A stretch of DNA of 8,702 bases from Desulfobacterales bacterium S5133MH16. GTDB taxonomy: Bacteria; Desulfobacterota; Desulfobacteria; Desulfobacterales; UBA11574. The stretch lies in contig MAXL01000209.1 of assembly GCA_001751005.1 (NCBI GenBank), positions 1 through 8,702 on the forward strand. The letters run 5' to 3'. The notes under the pieces are model-generated. The model was not told the DNA's origin, searched no databases, and saw only the letters and a list, made by a program, of their open reading frames with translations. Position 1 is the first letter of the stretch. The number at the start of each line of letters is the position of its first letter. Of this stretch, positions 1 to 5,907 are shown one piece after another. The position numbers and the translations under genes are program-made.

Positions 1-304
1 AATGAAATTATGACTTAAAAAATCAATGGGATAATTTAGCGACGAATTGTTCTTAATAACTCTGGCGCGGCTCGGGCTTACGGGTGCTTAAGCACAAGCT
101 TCAGTCGGTTGGCAAGAGATACACGCCGTCGTGGAGCGTTCTTCCTGCATTGGGATTCAAATGCGTTTACCCTGCTGGTTTAGGATTTATAGTTTGACTA
201 ACGCCTCATTCTTCTGATAGTGAGATGACCAAATTTTAGGCACTTTCCCGACTTATCCGGGCAAGCTTTACCAACATTCGATAAAAAGAAGTGAAATTAA
301 AAAA
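1..304. other. Non-coding left edge, no gene recognised
   Basis: I see no convincing open reading frame on either strand and no rRNA, tRNA or tmRNA signature. It contains small potential hairpins: a perfect 12-bp palindrome GTGCTTAAGCAC (84-95), which can be extended by GCTT (76-79) pairing with AAGC (96-99); GCATT/AATGC around 148-165; CTCAT/GTGAG around 206-224; and CCCG/CGGG around 247-261. None is followed by a T-run, so they are not obvious terminators. The last 100 bases probably form the leader of the downstream exported peptidase gene. The central part, about 60-175, is more GC-rich than its surroundings and could be a structured RNA or the remains of one, but I cannot name a family. 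Confidence 0.4.
194..221 (+). promoter_or_regulatory. Weak candidate sigma-70 promoter for the MepK-like gene
   Basis: TTGACT (194-199, 5 of 6 to consensus) is followed after 16 bases by GATAGT (216-221, 4 of 6). It would give a leader of about 75 nt before the ATG at 305. This is a consensus match only. Confidence 0.25.
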
Positions 305-850
305 ATGTATTATAACCGTCGCGGCTTTTTAACAATCGGGGCACAAGCAGCTGTAAGCTGCCTATTCCCCATGTCGGCCATTGCGTCAATTAATCGTTTA
401 TCTACTCCGGAACGCAGGCTGTCCTTTTATAATACACATACCCATGAAAGGCTTGAAGTTTGCTATTACACCCAGGGCCGGCATCAGCCCGGTGCCTTAA
501 GAAAAATCAATTATATTTTTCGTGATCATTATTCAGGAGAAATTAAACCCATCCATAAAGATCTTATCGATTTTCTCCATACCATTTCTAAGACCATCGG
601 TGATGGTGCTCAATTCCATATCATTTCCGGATACCGTTCTCCTGAAACAAACGCTATGCTCCGTAAAAAAACCAAAGCCGTTGCAAAGAATAGTCTGCAT
701 ATGAAAGGAAAGGCCGCCGATATCAGGGTTCCGGACTGTGATACCAAAAGGTTAAGCAATATCTGTATGAAGCTGCAAGCCGGCGGCGTGGGGTATTATC
801 CTGAGTCCGATTTCGTCCATGTGGATACCGGAGATGTGAGGTGCTGGTGA
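305..850 (+). CDS. mepK: Tat-exported YcbK/MepK-like murein endopeptidase (DUF882, peptidase M15 type)
   Basis: This 181-residue protein closely resembles E. coli YcbK (MepK), a periplasmic Zn-dependent endopeptidase that cuts cross-links in peptidoglycan. The N-terminus has a twin-arginine signal: NRRGFL at residues 4-9, then a hydrophobic stretch ending near ASIAS-like residues 24-29, so the enzyme is probably exported folded by Tat. The catalytic core is intact. SGYRS is at 108-112. SLHMKGKAAD (130-139) gives metal ligands H132 and D139. AGGVGYYP is at 159-166, and FVHVDTG (170-176) gives H172 and D174. Length matches E. coli YcbK, so the gene looks complete. The ATG at 305 is preceded only by a weak purine-rich Shine-Dalgarno (AAGAAGTG), but it is the only start that keeps the RR motif. 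It is convergent with the rnf operon and shares no obvious function with it. Exact bond specificity is inferred from homology. Confidence 0.88.
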   Translation: MYYNRRGFLTIGAQAAVSCLFPMSAIASINRLSTPERRLSFYNTHTHERLEVCYYTQGRHQPGALRKINYIFRDHYSGEIKPIHKDLIDFLHTISKTIGDGAQFHIISGYRSPETNAMLRKKTKAVAKNSLHMKGKAADIRVPDCDTKRLSNICMKLQAGGVGYYPESDFVHVDTGDVRCW

Positions 851-882
851 AATCCAAAATGTAGTGTTGTTTTCCTCTAAAC

Positions 883-915
883 AAAAAAGCGCAAAACCAA
901 GATTGCGTTTTGCGC
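883..915 (-). terminator. Intrinsic terminator of the rnf operon, possibly bidirectional
   Basis: GCGCAAAAC (889-897) and GTTTTGCGC (907-915) form a perfect 9-bp stem with a 9-base loop. Read on the minus strand the stem is followed directly by six T (complement of A883-888), about 30 bases after the rnfB stop at 945. On the plus strand the downstream sequence (TCTGTTTACGTTTT) is only moderately T-rich, so termination of the MepK-like gene there is possible but weaker. Confidence 0.85.
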
Positions 916-944
916 TCTGTTTACGTTTTGATATTATATGAGCT

Positions 945-3038
945 TCAGGCCACGTCCTTGTTATAGCAGGTCAGACAGCATTGCAGGCAGCGGTCCGATT
1001 CATAGAGGGCTTCTTCTTCGCTGATAACAAGGTCTGCTTCGACAAAGGATTTAATCCGATCCTCCACCGGAAGTTCCGGCATCTTTGTTCTTGCAGATTT
1101 TTCTATTCCTTCAACCGAATCAAAGATCGACACCGGTATATTATTCGTAAATAATGTTTTGTCCGGCGGCGTTATTTCCTCGCCGGTAATGTACAAATGG
1201 ATCGAACGGGCTGCTCGTCGGCCTGCGCCGATAGCAGAGACAACCAGGTCAGCACCGGTTGCAGAGTCTCCGCCGGTAAAAATATAAGGAATACTCGACT
1301 GTAGAGCCACCGGATCTTCACAGTCGATTGTATCCCAGCGGGTGAGGTTCAGATCCTTATCAAGCCGCTTGCTTTCATCCTTGAAAAAGACATCCGGCCC
1401 CTGGCCGATAGCCGTAATCAGCATATCGATTTCCATGATGGTCTCCGAACCTTCAATCGGTACCGGTCTTCGTCTGCCGCTTGCATCCGGTTCGCCAAGC
1501 TCCATCTTCAGATATTCAAGACCGGTAACATTGCCTTCCTCATCTCCGATCACGCGGGTCGGCGCAGCCAGAAAAGTAAATTTTACGCCTTCATGTTCGG
1601 CGGCGACGATTTCAACCTCATTGGCCGGCATTTCTTTCCGGGTTCGGCGGTAAACAATTGACACCTCTTCGGCACCCAGACGAATCAGGGTGCGAACACA
1701 GTCGATGGCTGTGTTACCGCCGCCGATCACCACGCACTTGTTGCCGACAAACGGCTGACGATCTCTGGCACCGTCTTCCTGCTGCCATAAAGCAAAATTT
1801 GTCAGAAAAATAATCCCGGTATAACAACCGCCAAGATTTTCACCTTCAACCCCCAAAGTGTAGTCTTTCCAGGCGCCGATGCCCAAGAAAACAGCGTCAT
1901 ATCCGGAAGCCACAAGCGATCCGATGTCAAAATCACGGCCCAGCATTACGTTTGGCTTGTGTTCAATCCCTATGTTTAAAATCCCATCGGTTTCCCATGC
2001 CAGGACCTCTTTGGGGAGTCGATATTCAGGAATTCCATAACGAATCATACCGCCTAATTTAGGCATGGCGTCAAAGATGGTAACATCATGGCCCAAACGG
2101 CGGAGAAAAAAAGCACAGCTTAATCCGGCCGGTCCGCCACCGATGACAGCCACTTTTTTACCGGTGGAAGGGGCCACGGATACGGGAAGATGACGTCCTG
2201 AATTCATTTCATAATCGGCAACAAAACGTTTCAACTGATTGATGGAAACCGCTTCGTCTTCAATGCCTCTACGGCACTTATCTTCACAAGGGTGCGGGCA
2301 GACCCGGCCGCAGGATAACATTAAAGGATTTCGTTCCCTGATCGTGTTTACCGCGCCTTCGTAATCCCCGTTCTTAATTTGGCAAATGTATCTGGGAATG
2401 TCAATTTCAGCAGGGCAGGTCTGCTGGCAGGGGGCGATACGATCATCGTACTGATTGAGATGGAGCAGCTTTTGGGACATGGTTTTGATTTCCATGATAT
2501 CCTTTGGGCAGACTTTTTCACATGCACCGCATCCAACGCATTTCATTTCGTCAACAACCGGATATCCATGGGGCCCTATCTTAAGCGCATCAAAAACACA
2601 GGCCCTGACACAGTCGCCCAGACCCAGACATCCTACCGGACATTCGTGTTTTCCCCCATATAGGGTGGCAAGGGCCTGACAGCTGTTAATACCCATATAA
2701 TAATATTTATCAGCAGCCCGATCGCCGCCCGTACAGGTGTTGTAAGAAAGCAAGGGTTCGGCAGTACCCGGATCCACGCCCATGACGGCGGCAATATTGG
2801 CCGCAGCTTCAGCGTCGGCAACGACACAGACACTGGGAGGTGCTTCACCGGCAACCACGGCAACGGCCGCGGCAGAGCATCCGGTATATCCGCAACCCGC
2901 GCAGTTGGCAGCGGCCATAAATGATTCTACCTCGGCAATTCGGGGGTCCTCATAGACATAAAAAACTTTTGAGGCAACACTCAGCATGAGTCCGCATGTT
3001 GCCCCCAGGCCCAACATAAACAAAAGAGCTGTTAACAC
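945..3038 (-). CDS. rnfB: RnfB fused to a GltD/NfnB-like FAD-NAD(P)H oxidoreductase domain
   Basis: This 697-residue protein is far longer than usual RnfB (about 190-330). Residues 1-22 are a membrane anchor. C46/C49/C54/C71 form the RnfB [4Fe-4S] motif. Two ferredoxin-type motifs follow: C133/C137/C143/C147 and C167/C170/C173/C177. From about residue 200 it becomes a GltD/NfnB-type module. This has Fe-S cysteines C204/C208 and C243/C247/C251/C255, an FAD Rossmann motif VIGGGPAG (298-305), a NAD(P)H Rossmann motif VIGGGNTA (437-444) followed by YRRTRKEMPA (463-472, typical of NADPH-type family members), and the second FAD motif FTGGDSATGADLV (587-599). The C-terminus ends in RCLQCCLTC (683-691). 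In Rnf, RnfB receives electrons from ferredoxin on the cytoplasmic side. The fusion suggests a direct ferredoxin/NAD(P)H exchange route. The GTG start is chosen for its near-perfect Shine-Dalgarno. Last gene of the operon, separated from rnfA by an unusually long gap. Confidence 0.93.
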   Translation of the reverse strand: MLTALLFMLGLGATCGLMLSVASKVFYVYEDPRIAEVESFMAAANCAGCGYTGCSAAAVAVVAGEAPPSVCVVADAEAAANIAAVMGVDPGTAEPLLSYNTCTGGDRAADKYYYMGINSCQALATLYGGKHECPVGCLGLGDCVRACVFDALKIGPHGYPVVDEMKCVGCGACEKVCPKDIMEIKTMSQKLLHLNQYDDRIAPCQQTCPAEIDIPRYICQIKNGDYEGAVNTIRERNPLMLSCGRVCPHPCEDKCRRGIEDEAVSINQLKRFVADYEMNSGRHLPVSVAPSTGKKVAVIGGGPAGLSCAFFLRRLGHDVTIFDAMPKLGGMIRYGIPEYRLPKEVLAWETDGILNIGIEHKPNVMLGRDFDIGSLVASGYDAVFLGIGAWKDYTLGVEGENLGGCYTGIIFLTNFALWQQEDGARDRQPFVGNKCVVIGGGNTAIDCVRTLIRLGAEEVSIVYRRTRKEMPANEVEIVAAEHEGVKFTFLAAPTRVIGDEEGNVTGLEYLKMELGEPDASGRRRPVPIEGSETIMEIDMLITAIGQGPDVFFKDESKRLDKDLNLTRWDTIDCEDPVALQSSIPYIFTGGDSATGADLVVSAIGAGRRAARSIHLYITGEEITPPDKTLFTNNIPVSIFDSVEGIEKSARTKMPELPVEDRIKSFVEADLVISEEEALYESDRCLQCCLTCYNKDVA

Positions 3039-3042
3039 AATG

Positions 3043-3050
3043 ACCTCCTT
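3043..3050 (-). promoter_or_regulatory. Ribosome binding site fixing the GTG start of rnfB
   Basis: AAGGAGGT on the minus strand lies 4 bases before GTG (3036-3038). It is the strongest Shine-Dalgarno in the operon and decides the GTG over the internal ATG at codon 8. A strong site here suits a gene that cannot rely on translational coupling to rnfA. Confidence 0.8.
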
Positions 3051-3059
3051 ATTTACATA

Positions 3060-3155
3060 TTGATGATTGACTATTTAATATTGAAAATTTATGGAATTCT
3101 ATTTTTTCTAATAGATGATCCGACAATAAAATCATCAATCGACAATCATCAATCC
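3060..3155. repeat. Heptamer-periodic direct and inverted repeats in the rnfA-rnfB gap
   Basis: AATCATCAATC occurs twice exactly (3130-3140 and 3144-3154) with a 14-bp period. Read in sevens, the stretch from 3131 is ATCATCA, ATCGACA, ATCATCA. TTGATGATTGAC (3060-3071) is an inverted copy with one mismatch of GACAATCATCAA (3141-3152), so the transcript could fold across the gap. Every other junction between rnf genes here except cytochrome-rnfC is 14 bases or less, or overlapping, so this looks like inserted or expanded intergenic DNA. Confidence 0.6.
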
Positions 3156-3737
3156 TTACACCATTCCTTTAAAAGAAAAAAATGCAAGCGCAATTATTCC
3201 GGCGGTGACCAGTCCGATGGACGTATCCTGGAGCGGCTTTGGAACCCTGGCTAAAGTAATACGTTCACGGACACCTGCAAAAAGAATAAGTGCAACACCG
3301 AAACCCACGGCAAACCCAAACGATGAAACAAGGGACTTCATAAAGCCTAACTCTTCATCGATGTTTATGACACAGGCGCCCAGCACCGCACAGTTTGTCG
3401 TAATAAGTGGCAGGAAGATACCGAGTCCGGCATACAGGGCGGGAATGCTTTTTTTCAGAAACAACTCAACAAACTGAACAAGGGATGCAATGACCAGGAT
3501 AAATGCGATGGTTCTAAGATATACCAGATCAAATGGCACCAAAAAAAGATGGTAGATAACCCATGTGATGGATCCTGCCAAAACCAGGACAAAGATCACT
3601 GCCATGGCCATACCCACAGCCGTCTCCATTTTCTTTGAGGTGCCCAGAAAAGGGCATTGGCCCAGAAACTTGGCCAGCAGAATATTGTTCACAAAAATGG
3701 TGCTGATAATTATTGAAAAATAGCCCATTTCACTCAT
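3156..3737 (-). CDS. rnfA: RnfA, integral membrane subunit of the Rnf complex
   Basis: This 193-residue, very hydrophobic protein has about six membrane helices and normal length for RnfA. The family signatures are intact: LGQCPFLG (25-32, C28) and TTNCAVLG (113-120, C116). In the related Nqr and Rnf complexes the equivalent cysteines of the two homologous subunits (RnfA and RnfE) hold an intramembrane [2Fe-2S] cluster that passes electrons across the membrane. The ATG at 3737 follows GAGGAG with a 7-base gap and starts 14 bases after the rnfE stop, so the two are co-transcribed. RnfA and RnfE are distant homologues with opposite topology and are expected to pair. I see nothing degenerate in this subunit, which argues that the ion-pumping core is functional. 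Confidence 0.96.
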   Translation of the reverse strand: MSEMGYFSIIISTIFVNNILLAKFLGQCPFLGTSKKMETAVGMAMAVIFVLVLAGSITWVIYHLFLVPFDLVYLRTIAFILVIASLVQFVELFLKKSIPALYAGLGIFLPLITTNCAVLGACVINIDEELGFMKSLVSSFGFAVGFGVALILFAGVRERITLARVPKPLQDTSIGLVTAGIIALAFFSFKGMV

Positions 3738-3751
3738 TTATCTTCTCCTCT

Positions 3752-4342
3752 TTAATTCTCAAACAGGTTCATAATGCAAAGCATCAGCCCGAGACAGACA
3801 AAAGCACCGGGGGCCTGAATCATGAATGTGAACGGCTGGAATGAAGGTCCGAATACCGATGCTCCGTAGAAAGTGCCGGTCCCCAGAACTTCCCGAATAG
3901 CTCCAAGCGAAGCCAGGGAAAGGGTAAATCCAATGCCGATACCCAGGCCATCAGCCATGGAAGGCAAAAGACCGTTTTTGGATGCAAATGCCTCAGCGCG
4001 TCCCAGAACAATGCAGTTAACCACAATCAGTGGTATAAACAGGCCCAATTTGAGAAACAGCCGATAAGCATACGCCTGCATCACCAGCTCCACTACAATA
4101 ACAAAAGTTGCAATAATGATGATAAAACAGGCGATTCTCACTTTTGGCGGAATAATGTTCCTCAATGACGAAACCAGAATATTTGAACATAACAGGACAA
4201 ATGTCGTGGCCAGACCCATTCCGATTCCGTTTTCCATGGTTGTGGTGACACCCAACACCGGGCACAGACCCAGCACAAGCCGAAACGGTGGTATTTCTTT
4301 CCATAGTCCTTTGGTAAATTCCTGAGTGATAGTCTTAGCCAT
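3752..4342 (-). CDS. rnfE: RnfE, integral membrane subunit of the Rnf complex
   Basis: This 196-residue membrane protein starts with the cytoplasmic LWKEIPPFRLVLGLCP motif (13-28) typical of RnfE/NqrD, with C27. The second half-signature VVNCIVLGRAEAFASKN (107-123) contains C110. These two cysteines are the expected partners of RnfA C28 and C116 in the intramembrane [2Fe-2S] cluster. About six helices are visible, and length is normal. The ATG at 4342 follows AGGGAG with a 6-base gap and lies 10 bases after the rnfG TAG stop. The presence of [4Fe-4S]-bearing RnfB and RnfC in the same operon identifies it as RnfE rather than NqrD of a Na+-NQR complex. Confidence 0.96.
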   Translation of the reverse strand: MAKTITQEFTKGLWKEIPPFRLVLGLCPVLGVTTTMENGIGMGLATTFVLLCSNILVSSLRNIIPPKVRIACFIIIIATFVIVVELVMQAYAYRLFLKLGLFIPLIVVNCIVLGRAEAFASKNGLLPSMADGLGIGIGFTLSLASLGAIREVLGTGTFYGASVFGPSFQPFTFMIQAPGAFVCLGLMLCIMNLFEN

Positions 4343-4352
4343 CTTGATCTCC

Positions 4353-4946
4353 CTATTTGTTAAATTCCTCTATTTTTTCAGTAAGCTGGGGTTTCAGCTT
4401 TTGATACATATTTCCGGCATCGGTTGCGGCCGCACAAACCGCCCGGGAAGTGATCGTTGCGCCACTAATGGCATTCACCTGGCCACCTTCATTAGTGACC
4501 TTAATGGGTTCCGTTATGGAAAAGCCTTTAAATTGAGCGGCAAAACCAGGATCATCCTTTGCCATTGCTCCCAGCCCGGGGGTTTCACTGTGGGTGGTAA
4601 CCTCTATGCCGACAATCTTGTCGGTGACTATGTTGACACCTACCATCAGGCCGATATCACCACTATACCCTTTTCCGAAACTTTCAAATGCAACCGTATT
4701 GGCCTTGCCGTCAAATTTGCCGACGAAGAAACTTGTTTCAACGTCGCCATCTAATATTTTAAACCGGTCGGAAATGGGATCATTGGACGCGCCATCAAGA
4801 ATTTTCTTGATGGCAGGTCCTTTTACAAATTCAAGCTGCTGTTTTTCGATCTGAGCGGCCGTTCCATTTCGGAGACCGGCAAGCAAGCCGCCGGAGAAGG
4901 CGGCCAAAACGGTAAGGACGACAACCATTTTTATCAATTCACGCAT
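4353..4946 (-). CDS. rnfG: RnfG, periplasmic FMN-binding subunit
   Basis: This protein has 197 residues from the chosen ATG at 4946. It has one N-terminal membrane helix (about 5-25) followed by a periplasmic FMN-binding domain. The conserved HSETPGLG is at 119-126. The flavinylation motif SGATIT at 161-166 (bases 4449-4466) is intact, so T166 should carry covalent FMN attached by an ApbE-type flavin transferase. No apbE (rnfF) is present in this window, so it must be encoded elsewhere. A longer reading frame from a TTG at 4964 adds six residues, but GGAAAGG lies 9 bases before the ATG at 4946, which is preferred. The ATG follows the rnfD TAA by a single base, indicating translational coupling. 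RnfG is the likely periplasm-facing contact for the cytochrome encoded upstream; that link is inferred from context. Confidence 0.95.
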   Translation of the reverse strand: MRELIKMVVVLTVLAAFSGGLLAGLRNGTAAQIEKQQLEFVKGPAIKKILDGASNDPISDRFKILDGDVETSFFVGKFDGKANTVAFESFGKGYSGDIGLMVGVNIVTDKIVGIEVTTHSETPGLGAMAKDDPGFAAQFKGFSITEPIKVTNEGGQVNAISGATITSRAVCAAATDAGNMYQKLKPQLTEKIEEFNK

Positions 4947-4947
4947 G

Positions 4948-5907
4948 TTAAACAACCTTTCCAAGCGCTTTGGGCCTGATTCTGTCCAAAAGTGGATTTA
5001 CAAGATTCATCAGCAGGATGGCAAATACCACGCCATCAATATGGGCGCCGGTATTTCTTATGAGCACCGTCATTATCCCGGCGCCGGCGCCGTAAATAAG
5101 CATGGGAATAAAGTTGACCGGTGAAGAAGAGTCTTCCGTGGCCAGAAAAAACGCTCCGATCAGTGTATAACCGGTTAAAAGATGGAAAACAGGTCCGGCC
5201 CACTGGGCTGAATTGACTAGGTTAAACAACAGAGCGGTGATAACTACACCGGCCAGAAATGATACCGATATCTCCCATCTGATAAACCCTCTGATGATAA
5301 GATAGATTCCGCCGATGATAAGACCCAGTCCAAAGGTTGCTCCGATGCCTCCTGACTGCTGACCCATTAGAAGATCAGCCGTGTTGAAGGCATCAATACC
5401 GGATGTGCCTAAATGTTTGAGGGCGGAAAGAGGGTAGACCATTGCAAAACCGAGGTCATAGTTGACCAGTGCTTCATTAAAATCAAAAAAATCTTTCCAG
5501 GACACCATCAGTATGGCCAGTCCAATAAGGACCGGGTTAAAAGGATTTCCACCGATCCCGCCGAATATCTGTTTACCGATAACCACTGCAACAAAGGTAC
5601 CGGTTATAACAAGCCACCATGGAGATGTTGCCGGCAAAAGCATGCCAAACAGAATGCCGATTAAGGCTGCATTACCGTCTCCGATGCTGATCGTTCGCTT
5701 TGATATTTTATTAAACAAAAGTTCCCAGACAATGGCAGAGGAAACAGAGAGTGAAACGACACCCACCGCAGGCATGCCATAGCTTATAAAACCAAACAGC
5801 ACCGCAGGAAGCGCAGCAATTATCATATTATAGCTCCGGGCGGTTACTGTACTCCCGTCATGCCAGAAAGGAGCGTGTGAAACGATGAATTTTTTCTGAT
5901 TAAGCAT
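4948..5907 (-). CDS. rnfD: RnfD, membrane subunit lacking the usual flavinylation threonine
   Basis: This protein has 319 residues from the chosen ATG at 5907, with about eight to nine membrane helices and family landmarks GGNPFNPVLIG (119-129) and LATEDSSSPVN (255-265). In characterised RnfD/NqrB a threonine in a D-x-x-[ST]-G-A-T-P-L motif carries covalent FMN. The aligned stretch here reads LGFAMVYPLSALK (152-164). The P-L and following LSALK are kept, but Thr is replaced by Tyr158 and the preceding Asp and Ser/Gly are lost. Another GAT (SGGIGAT, 185-191) lies where other family members have a SIGET-like segment, so it is probably not the acceptor. An in-frame ATG 36 bases upstream (5943) is less likely because GGAGG sits 6 bases before 5907. 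The start overlaps the rnfC end by 8 bases. Membership in RnfD is secure; loss of the flavin is inference. Confidence 0.93.
   Translation of the reverse strand: MLNQKKFIVSHAPFWHDGSTVTARSYNMIIAALPAVLFGFISYGMPAVGVVSLSVSSAIVWELLFNKISKRTISIGDGNAALIGILFGMLLPATSPWWLVITGTFVAVVIGKQIFGGIGGNPFNPVLIGLAILMVSWKDFFDFNEALVNYDLGFAMVYPLSALKHLGTSGIDAFNTADLLMGQQSGGIGATFGLGLIIGGIYLIIRGFIRWEISVSFLAGVVITALLFNLVNSAQWAGPVFHLLTGYTLIGAFFLATEDSSSPVNFIPMLIYGAGAGIMTVLIRNTGAHIDGVVFAILLMNLVNPLLDRIRPKALGKVV
4956..4962 (-). promoter_or_regulatory. Ribosome binding site deciding the rnfG start
   Basis: GGAAAGG on the minus strand is 9 bases upstream of the ATG at 4946 and lies inside the end of rnfD. It overlaps the alternative TTG at 4964-4962, so it cannot serve that codon. 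Confidence 0.65.

Noticed and set aside
1..304. tmRNA, 6S RNA or riboswitch
   Set aside because: I found no tag reading frame, no tRNA-like end and no conserved riboswitch core. Small hairpins alone do not support a named family.
1342..1653. Plus-strand open frame opposite rnfB
   Set aside because: It is an antisense shadow of the FAD/NAD(P)H domain with a low-complexity, Ser/Arg-rich translation and no ribosome binding site of note.
3060..3254. Small plus-strand open frame across the rnfA-rnfB gap
   Set aside because: It runs through repeat DNA and antisense to the conserved end of rnfA, with no family resemblance.
4947..4964. TTG start at 4964 for rnfG
   Set aside because: The Shine-Dalgarno GGAAAGG overlaps it and is correctly spaced for the ATG at 4946.
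5337..5355. SGGIGAT in RnfD as the flavin attachment site
   Set aside because: It lies about 25-30 residues downstream of the expected motif, where other RnfD/NqrB proteins have a SIGET-like segment. Kept only as an alternative.
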